64,000 nt of DNA from Rutidosis leptorrhynchoides (GCF_046630445.1 NC_092339.1:76898001-76962000), one strand, 5' to 3'; shown: positions 1 to 13,524, counted from the first letter of the stretch. The notes: generated by a model not told the origin, from the sequence alone. Numbers and translations: made by a program.

Positions 1-2542
1 TTGTATTTGGAAAGCAACACGTCCAGTTTACTTGTTCCGTATATTACCTTTCGGCAAACTACCGTCCGGTTGTAAAGGAAAGCGTTGAACAAGCAACTGT
101 TTAAGGCAATGTCCCGTGACATGCTTTTGATTATGGTCTATAACGTGTCGGACGCAATTACTATCCTTGGTAGGAGCAATAGTAAAGCTCATCCTATGAT
201 TTTTCGGTCTGGCACAAGGTTCTGTCTTTGACCATGTTATGCAACCACCGTTCTTACGGTTGACACCCGATTTAGTTCAGGTGACCTAATGAATTCCAGG
301 TGAATTCCTAGGATTTTACGTTCAATGGTAATGAACGCATTGAAAATAGGGTTTTCAGAAAACAAATCGGTTTATAATTTTGATCAAAATATTTTCTCGT
401 TTAAGCTTGAGTTTAGATATCATTGAATTCCATGAATTTGTAATTCTCAATCTTTAAGGTCAATCTCTAGGATTGAGTAATATCAGTCTTAAAAGCTGAT
501 TTTTAATCTTTAAGGAGATTATCCTTTCTGGGGATCTGATTCATTAGTCTTATTCAGCTAATTTGCATGGTGCCCCCCCCATTGTACGAGATAAATCCTT
601 CTCATGGTTAGGATAAATCTGACCACTTGGCGACCCTGTTTAATGCTGAGGTCCGTGGATTTCCTGCTGATTTTAGTGATGACTTTTCTAGATTTTTCGT
701 CAACCTACAGCTGGTCTGAACGACAACTTCATGACCTAAATCAAGAAGCGCGTGTCTTTTTCGGAAGACTTTACTTCCTTTTAATGATGGAATTGATTCA
801 TCGTGTAGATCCATCTCTTCTTTTCTTTCATCGGGTAAAACAGTTTAGTTTAGTTCAAAGCAAAAGTATTTTCAGTTATTTGTTACAAATATATGTGACA
901 TATGTTTAAAATAACTTGGTAAATTTTCCCACACTTGGCTTTTTATTTTTCTTTTTATCGTCCTCTATTCCATTTTAAATGAATTAACATTTTGGTTTGT
1001 TTCTCAATTTATGTCCTTTCCGAGGTAACAATAATTTCGGTGTTAAAACCTAGTTTTATCGTTCATAAATATGTATAAACATGATTTTGAGTTCATTTAA
1101 TTGAAAATTTTGAAAAATTTTACTAGAATTGGGTAGTCAGTATATAAGACTAGGGCTGTTCTTTATTATCAGAGAGCACTAGATTCTAATACAACTACTG
1201 CTTTACTAGTATTTTTAATGGTAACCAAGTGTATAAAGTAAAAAAAATTTTAAAATCCGAAAGAATTTAACCCCTTCCCACACTTAAGATCTTGCAATGC
1301 CCTCATTTGCAAGAAATCAGTAACAATTTAAATTATTGAGGGTGATAAGCGTAGAAAAGTGATTAAATTTTACCAAAGTTTCAAACATATTGTTGTTTGT
1401 TTGTTGAATGATAAATGGTGCACGTCATTTGTTTATTCCGTCTTGTTTGTTATTTCACACATATTTTGCATCTTGTCGTCAAAATTACTTGCTTTTGCTG
1501 AACTTAATGCCAGTCTTTAAAAACGCGTTGTTTTACCCTGTCTTGTAAGATAAACTACAAACAAATATATACATACTATTTTTTTTTTATAAAACCTTTA
1601 ACTTATAAAACAAATATTAATTAATTTTAAAAATTTGTTTCTTTTAAGAATGAGGGCGTTTCGGAACGATGTCCTAGTCCGTCCCTCGACAAAATTTTAA
1701 AATTTGTCATTTTCAAGCAATTGTTTTAAAAGCTTAGATTTTTGGATTTTTTTAATTTTTTTGGCATACTTTAAATCAATAAGATTAAAAATAATGATAA
1801 TAAAAGTTCTCGTCCCTCCCTCGGGTAAAGCAATTTCGGTTTAATGACCTAGTCTTCAACTTACGACGAATTTTAAAAATCATATTTTTAACTTAATGAG
1901 ATAAAGTAAATTTTTTGTTTTTAAATTCACACAATTTAAATATAAAATTCAAAATTAATATTAAAAATTCACACCAAACTTAAAATTTGAAATGCATAAA
2001 ATTAAAAAATTCATATTTTAAAAATTAAAAATTCACACCAAACTTAATTTAAAAATTCATATTATAAATTCACACCTAACTTATATTAATTTTTCAAATA
2101 TTTATAATTTTAAAAATATTGTTTTACAAAGTTTACAATATTAATTTAAGATTTAAATATTAATTTTAAAAACATGGTAAAAAAATAAAATTAAAAATCT
2201 TTTTGTCTTTTTATCCCACTTTAATCAATCAAATATTATCAAAAATATGCGCCCCTCTTTTCGGTAAAGTAATTTCGGTTCCAAGACCTAATTTAACTCA
2301 TGACGAATTTTTGAAATATTTTGGGTTGATTGATTAAAGATATTTATACCTTAAGAATAAACGTTAAATTTCGCAGTGATGTAATAAATTTTTGAATGAT
2401 ATCAATAATTTCGGTCGCCAAACCTAATTTTATTCAATACCAATTTAATACTTTTTAGCGAACAAATTAGCGTTTATTATCAAAAGGTTAAAAATAAAAA
2501 TAAAAATAAAAACTGTACAGACATACCTGTGAAATAGATTTC
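1..2542 (-). other. 3' non-coding region of the Athila-type element
   Basis: A/T-rich sequence with repeated short motifs (several CCACACTT-like words and repeated 'cacaccaaactta' runs around 1970-2070) and no frame with a recognisable domain. The frames at 604-909 are not supported by any motif. Athila elements commonly carry a long post-pol region like this. No LTR copy of 10150-12129 is found here, so the 3' LTR lies further left. Confidence 0.55.
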
Positions 2543-2959
2543 TTAGTTATATGATCTATTATATTCATAAGATAGTCGGTTTAATTGGTCTTCCATGGCT
2601 GCATAGGCGTAACCTCGAGCATTCATTGTCTTTTCTTCTAAACATATGAACGGTCCGTTTCTGCATAAAGTAACAAATTCGGTATTTGAATAGGTTTGAT
2701 TATTTGAACATTTACCTCCATGTGACCATTTTCCGCATTTGTGACATTTTTCTAGGTGTCGTGCTCTTCTTTTCGCTGCGGATTTTGATTTTCCTTTACC
2801 AAATTGTAACTTATTATCTTTGCATCTGGATCCTTTTCTCACTCCGTCCATTCTTTCTCTGATTACCGATACTATTTCACTCGGTAGTATATCATTATTA
2901 CGTTTAGTGATCAAAGCGTGTAGCATTAGACCATGGTTTAGTTCACAGGCAGTCTTCAT
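2543..2959 (-). CDS. Small extra ORF after pol (138 aa), zinc-knuckle-like
   Basis: This frame starts about 170 nt downstream of the polyprotein stop on the same strand, the position in which Athila elements often carry an additional (env-like) ORF. No transmembrane segment or signal peptide is visible. Instead there is a basic middle (KGKSKSAAKRRARHLEK) followed by CHKCGKWSHGGKC, which fits CX2CX4HX3C, one residue shorter than the usual retroviral knuckle. That suggests nucleic-acid binding, which is inference. I do not recognise a family. It could also be a captured or decayed fragment. Confidence 0.5.
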   Translation of the reverse strand: MKTACELNHGLMLHALITKRNNDILPSEIVSVIRERMDGVRKGSRCKDNKLQFGKGKSKSAAKRRARHLEKCHKCGKWSHGGKCSNNQTYSNTEFVTLCRNGPFICLEEKTMNARGYAYAAMEDQLNRLSYEYNRSYN

Positions 2960-3131
2960 TTCGTAAAAACCTAAAAAAAATAAAAATTCAGAATGGGGGG
3001 AGAAGACTAGTTCTTTAGGGTCTGCTAGGGAAAGACCATACGTGTTCCATTTTCGAGAACTACACGAAAACAGACAATCTAACTCTAACAGAAATACATA
3101 TTATCCTTTAAAGACTTGATTCTCCCCACAC

Positions 3132-6100
3132 TCAGTTAGCTGTGGTGTCGAAATTGTGATTAACTTCGTTGTCGACTTCCATCGGACCCTGTATGTAATG
3201 TTTAACTCTGTGACCATTAACTTTAAATTCAATCCCATTTGAATTTATCAATTCTATCGTTCCGTATGGGAAAACTCTTTTGACTATGAATGGTCCAGAC
3301 CATCTTGATTTCAATTTTCCAGGAAATAGCTTGAATCGTGAATTGAAAAGAAGAACTCTGTCTCCTTCTTTGAATTCTTTTGAACTTCTGATTCTTTTAT
3401 CATGCCATTTCTTCGTTCTTTCTTTATAGATTAACGAATTTTCGTATGCTTCATGTCTTAATTCTTCTAATTCGTTTAGTTGACTTAATCGTAGACGTCC
3501 GGCTTCATGTAAATCAAGATTACATGTCTTCAAAGCCCAAAATGCTTTGTGTTCAATTTCTACTGGAAGATGACATGCTTTTCCATAAACAAGTCTAAAA
3601 GGTGTGGTTCCAATTGGAGTTTTGTAGGCTGTTCTAAAAGCCCAGAGTGCATCCTCTAATTTAATGGACCATTCCTTCGGATTTGATCCTACGGTTTTCT
3701 CTAGAATACGTTTTAAAGCTCGGTTGGTATTTTCAACTTGTCCACTTGTTTGTGGATGATATGCGGTGGAGATTTTATGAGTTACTCCATATCTTTTAAG
3801 AACTTTCTCAAGTTGATTATTACAGAAATGAGTACCCCGATCACTTATTAAAGCTTTCGGTGTTCCAAACCTTGCAAAAAGACGTTTTAAAAAGTTGACT
3901 ACAACTCGTGCATCGTTAGTTGGGAGAGCTTGTGCTTCCGCCCATTTAGATACATAATCAATGGCTACGAGTATATATAGATTATTATGAGATTTTGGAA
4001 ATGGACCCATAAAGTCAATACCCCAAATGTCAAATACTTCACATACTTGGATGACATTTTGTGGCATTTCATCACGTTGACTTATTTTTCCGGCCCTTTG
4101 ACATGCATCACAGGATTTGCAAAGAAGGTGTGCGTCTTTGTAAATTGTAGGCCAATAGAATCCAGCTTCATAAACTTTTCTTGCTGTTAGTTGAGGCCCA
4201 TAATGCCCTCCTGTTGGTCCTGTGTGACAATGGTTTAAAATTTTACTAGCTTCATCTCCAAATACACATCGGCGTATTATTCCATCGGGACAACTTTTAA
4301 ACAGATGTGGATCTTCCCAGAAATAGTGTTTTATATCGCTGAAGAATTTCTTTCGTCTTTGGTACGATAATCCTTTTTCAAGGAATCCACAAACTAAGTA
4401 GTTTGCATAGTCTGCAAACCATGGGATTTCTTTATAATCTATCTTCAATAGATATTCATCAGGAAAGTTGTCTTGTATGGCCGATTCATTCAGAACTTCT
4501 AATTCGGGATTTTCAAGACGAGAAAGATGATCAGCGGCGAGATTTTCTGCTCCTTTTTTATCTCGGATTTCAATATCAAACTCTTGTAAGAGTAAGATCC
4601 AACGGATTAATCTTGGTTTAGCATCTTGTTTTGAAAATAGGTATCTAAGAGCAGAATGGTCGGTATAGACCACCGTTTTTGCTAGAACGAGATATGATCG
4701 AAATTTGTCAAAAGCAAAGACAATAGCAAGGAGTTCTTTTTCAGTAGTTGTATAGTTCGTTTGTGCTCCTTGTAATGTCTTACTAGCATAATATATAGGT
4801 TGAAATCGTTTTTCAATCCTTTGTCCTAAAACGGCTCCCATTGCAAAATCACTTGCATCGCACATTAGTTCAAATGGTAGATTCCAATTTGGTGTTATCA
4901 TGATCGGTGCATTAGTGAGTTTTTCTTTAAGAATATTAAAAGATTTGATACATTCATCTGAAAAGATGAATGGCGCATCCTTTTCTAGGAGTTTATTCAT
5001 AGGAGTGGCAATTTTAGAAAAATCTTTTATGAAACGTCGGTAAAAACCGGCATGCCCTAGAAAACTCCTAACTCCTCTAACATTTGTGGGATGTGGAAGT
5101 TTAGCAATTACATCTACTTTAGCTCTATCCACTTCAATTCCTTCTTTTGAAATTTTATGTCCAAGAACGATGCCTTCTTTAACCATGAAATGGCATTTCT
5201 CCCAATTAAGTACTAGATTTGATTTTTCGCATCTAATTAGCATTCGTTCCAGATTAACTAGACATGATTTAAATGTATCACCGAAGACTGAAAAGTCATC
5301 CATGAATACTTCCATGCATTCTTCTATCATGTCATGAAAAATCGCCATCATACACCTTTGAAAGGTTGCAGGGGCGTTGCAAAGTCCAAATGGCATTCTT
5401 TTGTAAGCAAAAGTACCATAAGGGCACGTGAATGTGGTTTTCTCTTGATCTTCGGGTGCTATTGGAATTTGAAAATATCCGGAAAATCCATCTAGAAAAC
5501 AATAGTAACTATTTCCGGCTAATCTTTCCAACATTTGATCTATGAAAGGTAAGGGAAAGTGATCTTTTCTGGTGGCGTCATTTAATTTTCTATAATCAAT
5601 ACATACACGCCATCCTGTTACAGTCCTAGTAGGAATAAGCTCATTTTTCTCATTTGTGATGACAGTCATGCCACCCTTCTTAGGCACGCATTGAACTGGA
5701 CTTACCCATGGACTATCAGAAATTGGATATATCAAACCTGCATCTAGCAGTTTAATAATCTCTTTCTTAACTACATCTTGCATATTAGGATTTAGTCTTC
5801 GTTGGCGTTGCACATACGTTTTATGACCTTCTTCCATAAGGATTTTATGTGTGCAATACGAAGGACTTATTCCTTTAATATCATGAATCTTCCATGCAAT
5901 GGCTGGTTTATGAGCTTTCAACACAGAAATGAGTTGTGATTTCTCATTTTCAGTAAGAGAAGACGATATTATTACAGGTAATTCAGATTCACCATGTAAA
6001 TAAGCGTATTCCAAATGGTTTGGAAGTGGCTTTAACTCTAATTTTGGAGGTTCTTCTATCGATGATTTATATCGATATCTGTCTTCTTCTTTTAGCATTT

Positions 6101-8738
6101 GAATTTCTTCTGTTGTTGGTTCATATCCATTGGGTATAAGTGTAGCTAACATTTCAGCTTCTTCAATTGGTTCATTTCCTTCTCCTAAAGAACATTCTCC
6201 TGTTCCTTGTAATTCTGGAAATTCTTCTAATAATTCTGCATGTGCATCTATAGTTTGAATATAATAACATGTATCATCTGCAGATTGTGGTTGTTGCATG
6301 GCTCTATCAACTGAAAAGGTAACACTCTCATCCTCTATACTTAGGGTCAGTTTCTTACCGAACACGTCTATCATTGCTTTAGCCGTGTTTAAGAATGGTC
6401 TTCCTAATATGAGAGGAACTTGAGAATCTTCTTCCATGTCCAAAACAACAAAATCTACTGGGAATACTAAAGTACCAACTTTAACTAGCATGTTCTCCAT
6501 TATCCCTCTAGGATATTTTATTGATCTATCGGCTAGTTGTATGCTTATTCTGGTTGGTTTCAATTCTCCAAGGTCTAGTTTAGCGTATAGTGAATACGGC
6601 ATTAGATTTATACTAGCACCTAAGTCTGCCAATGCTTCTATTGAACTAAGACTACCCAGAAAACATGGAATTGTGAAACTTCCTGGATCAGATAGTTTTT
6701 CTGGTATCTTATTCAACAGCACTGCTGAACAATTAGCATTCATAGTAACAGCCGAGAGTTCTTCCATTTTCCTTCTATTCGTGATTAGATCTTTCAAGAA
6801 TTTAGCATACCTTGGCATTCCTGAAATCACATCAATGAAAGGAAGATTTACATTTATCTGTTTAAACATATCCAAGAATTTGGATTGCTCGGCTTCAAGT
6901 TTTTCTTTCTTCATTTTACTCGGATAAGGAAGAGGTGGTTGGTATGGTTTAACATAAGGTTTATCCTTAACTGTGTTATCTTCATTAACCTTTTCAACTA
7001 CCGGTTCTTTTTCCTTATCTTGATCAGGTTGTGGTTCTTGTGGAGTAGGAATAGTTTCATCAGAAGTTACAGGTATTTCAGGTGGTTTAAGTGTTGTACC
7101 ACTTCTTGTGGTAATAGCTTTAGCTGTTTCATTCCGGGGGTTAGCATTTGTATCACTTGGTAGACTTCCCGGTTTTCTTTCACCTATTAACCTTGCTAGG
7201 TTACTTACTTCTTGTTCCAGATTTTGAATAGAAGCTTGTTGATTTCTAAATGCTTGAGCATTTTGTTCATTTGTTTGTTTTTGAGATGTGAAAAACTGCG
7301 TTTGAGTTTCAACTAGCTTCGTCATCATATCTTCTAAATTCGGCTTTTTATCATCGGTTTGTTGTGGTGGTTTGTTTTGAAAATTTGGTCTTTGCTGATT
7401 ATAAGTATTATTGGATACTTGTTGATTGCTAGGACCTTGTTGGTTGTTGTATGGAATATTTCGGTTATAATTCTGGTTTTGATTGTAAATCGGTCTTGGC
7501 GGTTGATAATTATTCTGATAATTATTTCCAGGCCTTTGGTTTATGTATGAAATATTCTCTCTTTGTTCCATTGTTAATTCAATACTTAGACAATCTTTTG
7601 TCAAATGTGGTCCTCCACACTGCTCACAACTAATTCGTATAGCATGAATATCCTTAGTCATCTTTTCCATTCGTCTCTCGAAAGCATCTATCTTTGCGGA
7701 AATGGAATCTAAGTCATGGCTAGAATCGGCTCTAGCTGCTTTAGATGATCTAATGATATCTTTTTCTTGGTGCCACTCATGTGAGTGGGAAGCAGTGTTA
7801 TCAATAATTTTGTAAGCATCAGTTTCGGTTTTCTTCATAATAGAACCACCAGCTGCTATATCTATGTCTTTTCTTGTAGTGATGTCGCATCCTCGGTAGA
7901 ATATTTGTACTATTTGACAGGTGTCTAAACCATGTTGCGGACATCCTCTTAGTAACTTTCCATATCTTGTCCACGCCTCATATAGAGTTTCATTTGGCTT
8001 CTGTGTGAACGTAACAATTTCTGCTTGAAGTCTTACTGCTTTAGATGCAGGAAAGAATTGTTTAAGAAATTTATCAACTAAAACATCCCATGTATCGATC
8101 GCCCCTTCAGGTAACGATTCCAACCAATCTTTGGCTTCTCCCTTTAAAGTCCAGGGAAATAACATGAGATATATCTGTTCATCCTCCACTTCTCGTATTT
8201 TAAATAGTGTGCAGATCCTATTAAAGGTACGTAGATGTTCATTTGGATCTTCCTTCGGTGCACCACTAAATTGGCATTGATTAGTCACCATGTGTAGAAT
8301 TTGTCCTTTGATTTCATAATCTGGCGCATTAATGTCTGGATGAGTAATTGCGTGACCTTGGCCAGTGCGTTTAGCTCTCATTCGGTCTTCCATACTTAAA
8401 GGTTCCAGATTCTCCATAATTGAATTTGTTGACTCGGTATCACTAGATGATTCTGATTTAATAGTTCGTTCCTCAACAATCTCTGTTTGAATGATTGGTG
8501 GTTCCGGAGGAAAGTTTAATGGTTCAGGATCTACGAACCGTTCCTGAATATTTTCTGGATTCTCAATTGTGAGGTTGGGTTCAAAAAATGGATTATCGGA
8601 AATTTGAACTGAAGTACTTGGTCGACTGGATGACGATTCTAAAGAAAAATCAACGGCGGTTATATTTGTTAAACGATGTCTTGATCGAGTTACAGGTGGT
8701 GAACGTACAAAAGGTGATGAACGTCTTGCTCGGTGCAT
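3132..8738 (-). CDS. Athila-type Gag-Pol polyprotein (1868 aa)
   Basis: One open frame with the domains of a Ty3/Gypsy polyprotein. The Athila-type gag core spans roughly residues 140-320, followed by a cysteine-rich motif [13 protein letters not shown] near 370 and a Gln/Asn-rich stretch (about 390-460). An aspartic protease with [11 protein letters not shown] lies near 700, the reverse transcriptase catalytic motif FMDDFSVFG near 1145 and RNase H ([11 protein letters not shown]) near 1295. The integrase zinc region (HCHTG...CKSCDAC) is at about 1500-1545 and its core ([19 protein letters not shown]) at about 1570-1635. It would make the particle shell and copy and insert the element. Position and domain order are typical of the clade. 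It looks whole; nothing in the sequence shows whether it is expressed. Confidence 0.92.
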   Translation of the reverse strand: MHRARRSSPFVRSPPVTRSRHRLTNITAVDFSLESSSSRPSTSVQISDNPFFEPNLTIENPENIQERFVDPEPLNFPPEPPIIQTEIVEERTIKSESSSDTESTNSIMENLEPLSMEDRMRAKRTGQGHAITHPDINAPDYEIKGQILHMVTNQCQFSGAPKEDPNEHLRTFNRICTLFKIREVEDEQIYLMLFPWTLKGEAKDWLESLPEGAIDTWDVLVDKFLKQFFPASKAVRLQAEIVTFTQKPNETLYEAWTRYGKLLRGCPQHGLDTCQIVQIFYRGCDITTRKDIDIAAGGSIMKKTETDAYKIIDNTASHSHEWHQEKDIIRSSKAARADSSHDLDSISAKIDAFERRMEKMTKDIHAIRISCEQCGGPHLTKDCLSIELTMEQRENISYINQRPGNNYQNNYQPPRPIYNQNQNYNRNIPYNNQQGPSNQQVSNNTYNQQRPNFQNKPPQQTDDKKPNLEDMMTKLVETQTQFFTSQKQTNEQNAQAFRNQQASIQNLEQEVSNLARLIGERKPGSLPSDTNANPRNETAKAITTRSGTTLKPPEIPVTSDETIPTPQEPQPDQDKEKEPVVEKVNEDNTVKDKPYVKPYQPPLPYPSKMKKEKLEAEQSKFLDMFKQINVNLPFIDVISGMPRYAKFLKDLITNRRKMEELSAVTMNANCSAVLLNKIPEKLSDPGSFTIPCFLGSLSSIEALADLGASINLMPYSLYAKLDLGELKPTRISIQLADRSIKYPRGIMENMLVKVGTLVFPVDFVVLDMEEDSQVPLILGRPFLNTAKAMIDVFGKKLTLSIEDESVTFSVDRAMQQPQSADDTCYYIQTIDAHAELLEEFPELQGTGECSLGEGNEPIEEAEMLATLIPNGYEPTTEEIQMLKEEDRYRYKSSIEEPPKLELKPLPNHLEYAYLHGESELPVIISSSLTENEKSQLISVLKAHKPAIAWKIHDIKGISPSYCTHKILMEEGHKTYVQRQRRLNPNMQDVVKKEIIKLLDAGLIYPISDSPWVSPVQCVPKKGGMTVITNEKNELIPTRTVTGWRVCIDYRKLNDATRKDHFPLPFIDQMLERLAGNSYYCFLDGFSGYFQIPIAPEDQEKTTFTCPYGTFAYKRMPFGLCNAPATFQRCMMAIFHDMIEECMEVFMDDFSVFGDTFKSCLVNLERMLIRCEKSNLVLNWEKCHFMVKEGIVLGHKISKEGIEVDRAKVDVIAKLPHPTNVRGVRSFLGHAGFYRRFIKDFSKIATPMNKLLEKDAPFIFSDECIKSFNILKEKLTNAPIMITPNWNLPFELMCDASDFAMGAVLGQRIEKRFQPIYYASKTLQGAQTNYTTTEKELLAIVFAFDKFRSYLVLAKTVVYTDHSALRYLFSKQDAKPRLIRWILLLQEFDIEIRDKKGAENLAADHLSRLENPELEVLNESAIQDNFPDEYLLKIDYKEIPWFADYANYLVCGFLEKGLSYQRRKKFFSDIKHYFWEDPHLFKSCPDGIIRRCVFGDEASKILNHCHTGPTGGHYGPQLTARKVYEAGFYWPTIYKDAHLLCKSCDACQRAGKISQRDEMPQNVIQVCEVFDIWGIDFMGPFPKSHNNLYILVAIDYVSKWAEAQALPTNDARVVVNFLKRLFARFGTPKALISDRGTHFCNNQLEKVLKRYGVTHKISTAYHPQTSGQVENTNRALKRILEKTVGSNPKEWSIKLEDALWAFRTAYKTPIGTTPFRLVYGKACHLPVEIEHKAFWALKTCNLDLHEAGRLRLSQLNELEELRHEAYENSLIYKERTKKWHDKRIRSSKEFKEGDRVLLFNSRFKLFPGKLKSRWSGPFIVKRVFPYGTIELINSNGIEFKVNGHRVKHYIQGPMEVDNEVNHNFDTTAN

Positions 8739-10124
8739 TCACTGAATATCCTATTAGTTTTTAAAAGGAAAGAAAAATTATAATAAGTTATCCAATCAAT
8801 AGACTTTTCTGATTTTGCCCACGTTTCGAATAGCCAAAAGATGCAGCAGAGGGGCAGGATTCGTTTGGTCTCAATATAATTGAGGACTGTTTGGCTCCAA
8901 TAACCCGGTCCACGTACAAATCCAACTATTACTACGAACCAGAAAATTTTGATGTCTATTAATTTAACCACTTAAAATAAATTTTCGTAATTTTAAGAAA
9001 TTTAGATAAGAAGTAGAATAAAAATCTATGTCCTAAAAACTAGAATGGCGAGAAATAAGAAAGACAAAGATTGCGCGTCGAAAAATGTCGAAAAAGAAAA
9101 AAAAAATGGTTGAAAAATAAAAGGTGACGGAAAAATAAAAGAAACTTATAAAAACTTAAAAATACTTAACTAATTTAACCTTATTACTATAACTAACTTA
9201 AAATTATAATCGCAAATTGAAATTACTAATTGGAATGATAATTGATACATAGTAAAAGGTCTAAAAATATTAAAGCTTACAGGAAAAACTAAATCCCAAA
9301 TGGAAATAACTTAAAAAGAAACTAAAACTTAAAAAGGCGTCGCAAAATTCTAAAGCACCTAAATCTTAGTCTAAAGAAAAAGCACTTAAGGAATTCTACG
9401 GCAAAGCCTAAAAATCTAGGAGTAAAAATAACTATAGCAAAAACTAAGTTTAAAATTAATTATGAGCTAAAAATATAAATATTACGCTACAACGATTAAA
9501 AAGGTACAAAATATAAAAATATACAAAAAGTTGTAAAAAGTACAATTTTTATAAAAATATTATTTTTATATTATTTATTTTACTAAACTATTAATTTTAC
9601 AATTTAATAAAACTAATTTAACTAAAATATATAAATATAAAGTAAAAAGTAAAAATAAAACTAAAATTAATAATAATAATAATATTTAGGTTTTAATAAT
9701 AATAATAATTAAAAATAACCCGTGATTAGGGTTTTTGTCCGTGTGTCAGAGGGTCTCCGCGAGTCGCGGCAAATAAAGAGGAAAACCCCGCAAGTCGCGG
9801 GGTTCAGGAATTCAGTTGACAGCTTTGTCTTTTTACGCGTTTTTCTTTAATTTTTTTTTCTTTTTATTTTGTTTTCTGTTTTTTTTTAATTAAATAAAAG
9901 ATATTAAAATTAAAACTTATATTTTTATAAACTAAAATAAAAATAAAGAAACTTATAAAACTTAAATATTTAACAAAATCCTAAAAATACTTATATTTTT
10001 GTTTTTCTTTTTATATTTTTGAATAATTAAAACGTATTTTTACAAAAACGAATTTTTAATAGAAGTAGATAAAAATTTTTTTTTTTTTTATATTAGCGTT
10101 GCGCTTCCGGCTTTTAAGAGTTTT
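8739..10124 (-). other. Untranslated leader of the Athila-type element
   Basis: About 1.4 kb of A/T-rich sequence lies between the primer site and the gag start, with no convincing coding. It carries a second palindrome pair: CCGCGAGTCGCGG at 9757-9769 and an imperfect partner, CCCCGC...GCGGGG, at 9786-9802. A 93-codon frame overlapping the gag start has no recognisable domain and is probably chance. Confidence 0.6.
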
Positions 10125-10141
10125 CCCCGGCAGCGGCGCCA
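10125..10141 (-). other. Primer binding site, tRNA-Asp type
   Basis: On the minus strand it reads TGGCGCCGCTGCCGGGG, matching the expected complement of a plant tRNA-Asp 3' end at all but one position. It sits just inside the 5' LTR. The Asp primer is characteristic of Athila/Tat elements. Confidence 0.85.
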
Positions 10142-10149
10142 AAAATACT

Positions 10150-12129
10150 TGATGTTAAAGCAGAGGGGTATAAAATACTATTAAATTTTAGCAGAAAAAT
10201 ACTATTAAATACGATACAATTTTACACAAGATATTTATTTATTTATAGAATGGATATACTTAAACCTTGCTACAACACTTATAGGCAGTGTACCTAATCG
10301 TACAGTAGTGTAGTTTTTAGTAAGTCCGGTTCGTTCCACAGGGAAATCTTTAAACAAAGCTCAACGCTATATTAGTTTACTTTTATAAAAATACAAATAT
10401 ATATATATAAGTAATATTATTATTATAAAGGGGGTTTTTACCGTTTAATGACCGGTTTGTCGATTTTAAAACTTTAGTCGCAGTTAAAACCTAATGTAAA
10501 ATATAAAATACAAGACTTAAATTAAAGCGTAAAGTAAATAACGATAATGAAATTGCGAATAATAAAAGTGCGATAAAATTAAATTGCGATAATTAAAAAG
10601 TACGATAAATAAAAGTGCGATAAAATAACAATAAATAAAAGTGCGATAATTAGAAGTGCAATTAAATATAAAATAAAGGAAATTAAATATGAAATAAAAG
10701 AATTATGCTTATTTAAACTTCCGTAATCATGATGTTTGACGTGTTGATTTTAGTTTTATGCCCTTGGGTTAATTGTCCTTTGTCCTGGATTATTCAATAT
10801 GTCCGTCTGGTTTTTGTCCATAACAGTCCATCAGTCATAAATATAAATTGCAAGTGTCCTTGTCAAATTATTATTATACCCGAAGATAAATATTCCAACT
10901 AATTGGGGATTCGAATTGTAACAAGGTTTTAATACTTTGTTTAATGAATACACCAGGTTATCGACTGCGTGTAAACCAAGGTTTTACTACTTTGTTAACA
11001 ATTACACCAATTACCCTTGAATGTAATTTCACCCCTGTTTTAATTATTCTAGTGGCTATTAATCCATTCCCGTGTCCGGTTAAATGAACGATTATTCGTA
11101 CATATAAATACCCCGCCCATCGTGTCCGATCGAGTGTATATGGTAATTTATAGGGACGCCCAATTGTAAATCTTTATATTAACATTAACAAACTTTCATT
11201 TAGTTAAACAAATATAAAGCCCATTAATAGCCCATAGCCTAGTTTCCACAAGTGTCGTTCTTTTGTCCAAACCCCAATTATGGTACAAAGCCCAATTACC
11301 CAATTTTAGTAATTAGCCCAACATCATGATTACTTCGTTTTAAACAAGCATAATAATAACTTAGCTACGAGACATTAATGTAAAAAGGTTGAACATAACT
11401 TACAATGATTAAAAATAGCGTAGCGTTACACGGACAGAATTTCGACTTACACCCTTACAACATTCGCTAACATACCCTTATTATTAGAATTATAATTAAA
11501 ATTAAAATATAAATTATAAATATAAATATATTTACGTATGAAGAGGAAGAGAAAAATGATGTAAAATTCGATCAGAATTCGGTTGGCTTTATAGCCAGAA
11601 GTGAATTTTGGGGCTCCGCGACTCGCGGCAAAATACCCTTACAACTCCGCGAGTCGCGGAGAGGTATTTACAGTTTACACCCTTGGAGTTTCCTGCTGCC
11701 GACGGTTTTAAATATATATATATAATATATATATAATTAATATAATTAATTATATATTATATTATATTTATATATATAGTTAACTTGTAATTTTTAGTCC
11801 GTTGCGTCGAGCGTTAAGAATTGACTCTGGTCCCGGTTCCGGATTTTCGAACGTCCTCGCGTACAATTTAATATCTTGTACTTTGCGTTTTGAATCTTGT
11901 ACTCTTGTGATTTTGAGACGTTTCTTATCAATAATTGGAACCTTTTTGATTGTCTTTTGTTCTTTTGAGCTTTTTGGTCGTTTGCGTCTTCAATTCGTCG
12001 AATCTGTCTTTTGTCTTCACCTTTTATTATTTAAACGAATATCACTTGTAAATAGAACAATTGCAACTAAAAGCTTGTCTTTCTTGAGGAATAATGCTAT
12101 GAAATATATGTTCGTTTTTAGCATTATCA
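10150..12129 (-). repeat. 5' LTR of the Athila-type element
   Basis: In element direction it opens with TGATAATGC at 12129 and closes with AACATCA at 10150, so the ends match as TGAT...ATCA. The primer site begins 8 nt further in. Length is about 1980 bp, usual for Athila. It contains an AT-rich block at 11710-11790, a pair of GC-rich palindromes at 11616-11661 and a TATAAA (minus) at 11588-11593. The partner LTR lies outside the window. Confidence 0.8.
11588..11661 (-). promoter_or_regulatory. Paired GC-rich palindromes followed by TATAAA in the Athila LTR
   Basis: Two odd-length palindromes lie close together: CCGCGACTCGCGG at 11616-11628 and CTCCGCGAGTCGCGGAG at 11645-11661, separated by 16 nt. 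In the element's direction the second one ends 22 nt before a TATAAA inside GGCTATAAAGCC (11588-11593). The surroundings are strongly AT-rich. A core-promoter role for the TATA box is inference; the palindromes are directly visible. Confidence 0.6.
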
Positions 12130-13263
12130 GACAAGTATAATAAATGATAAATAATAATATAAAAATTTTAATGATAAAAATAATTAATAATTCTAATAAT
12201 AATAATAATAGTTCTTAATGATAATATTAATAATAAAATCTAATAACAATACTAATAAATATAATAATGATAATAAAAATAATAATAATGATAATAATAT
12301 CAATAATAATAATAATTGTATTGATAATAATTATTAGTAGTAATATTAAGAATCATAAAATTTATAACTTTAATAAGTTTACTAATAATAATCAAAATAA
12401 AACGATAATAATAATAGGTTTATTTATACTAATAATAATACTACTTATCATAATATTGTTGATAATAATAATATTAATAATTTTGATAATATAATAACTT
12501 ATGTCAAATTTCATATATACTTTATATAATAATATTATTGATACCAATATTGATACTAATAGTGAAATTAATGGTAATGATATTAATATTACAAATATAG
12601 TACTATCAATTATATAACTTATTGAATCTTTAATATTTATAAATTACAATATATATCATATTAATTATGTATATATCTAACAACCAATATTCCAACTTAC
12701 GTTATATAAACAAAGATATTTTAATAAACAAGTTTTATTATATCGAAAAATGTTTTCGCATGTTTGAAAATAGATCAATCAAGTATTATGAAATTCAATT
12801 CTCCATTAACTTCTGTCTGACACTAGATAAGTGATTCATTGTTCTCATTTGAAAATCACTTTACCATTTATTCCGAATACCGTTAAAAAGATGATTTCTC
12901 AAATTAACGTGGGCCTCGTAACAGAGACTCGTAATCATAATTCAATGTATCTGATAATTCAATCATATGATATTATCTTTTAATTCCGTCAATAACTATA
13001 TTGAACAAATATTGAAACAAACACGTTTATGTAAAGTATTATACATCTAATATCTTAACGTTTTCAATTAATAAGTATATATTATATATACATATCTATA
13101 TACACATAAATGTTCGTGAATCGTCAGGCATGGTCAAAGGGTAATTGATTACATGAATATAGATTTCAAAACTTTCGAGACTCAACATTACAGATTTTGC
13201 TTATCGTGTCGAAAACATATAAAGATTAAAGTTTAAATTTGATCGAAAATTTCTGGGTCATCA
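12130..13263 (-). repeat. LTR fragment (minus strand), interrupted by the Athila insertion
   Basis: Read on the minus strand from 13263 it starts TGATGACCCAGAAATTTTCG. It stays alignable by eye, though diverged, with the plus-strand LTR beginning at 14354 (shared words such as GATTCACGAACA, ATTTGAGAAATCAT/ATTTGGGAAATCAT and AACGGTATT(C/A)GGAATAAAT). The left part (12150-12500) is an ATA/ATT-rich low-complexity stretch, matching the ATT microsatellite of the other LTR. Its continuation is cut off by the Athila element. It is an old copy of the same LTR superfamily, inverted relative to the next one. Confidence 0.7.
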
Positions 13264-13524
13264 TACAACGGGGGTTGTACCCCCTCCGATACAACTCGTC
13301 TAATAAATAAATAACACAAGCAATTGAGACAGCTAGACCCCACGTCTTCACACAATAACAACTAAGACCATTGCCAACAATAACGAAAAAAGGCTCGTCA
13401 AAGCCAAGTCAAAGATTGAGGTCGTTGACTGCCAAGCCAAAGCTAGCCAGTCTCATCGCCAGTTCACATCACACTTCATCACGAACACAGTGCAATTTTT
13501 TGTTATACATTTTAGCATTAAAAT

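Larger units (their letters stand above)
1..12129 (-). mobile_element. Athila-type Ty3/Gypsy LTR retrotransposon, left end outside window
   Basis: The element reads right to left: 5' LTR (10150-12129), tRNA-Asp-type primer site (10125-10141), leader, one long gag-pol frame (3132-8738), a small extra ORF (2543-2959) and a long AT-rich 3' region running to the window start. The Athila assignment rests on the gag type, the polyprotein order protease-RT-RNase H-integrase, RT wording such as FMDDFSVFG, the Asp primer site and the long post-pol region. The 3' LTR and both target duplications cannot be checked, so no LTR age is possible. The coding part looks whole. It inserted into an older LTR now at 12130-13263. 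Confidence 0.9.

Noticed and set aside
8690-8971. 93-codon minus frame overlapping the Athila gag start
   Set aside because: No domain; overlaps the clearly coding polyprotein in another frame and ends in the leader.
12267-12494. Isoleucine-rich frame
   Set aside because: Low-complexity ATA/ATT DNA within an LTR fragment.
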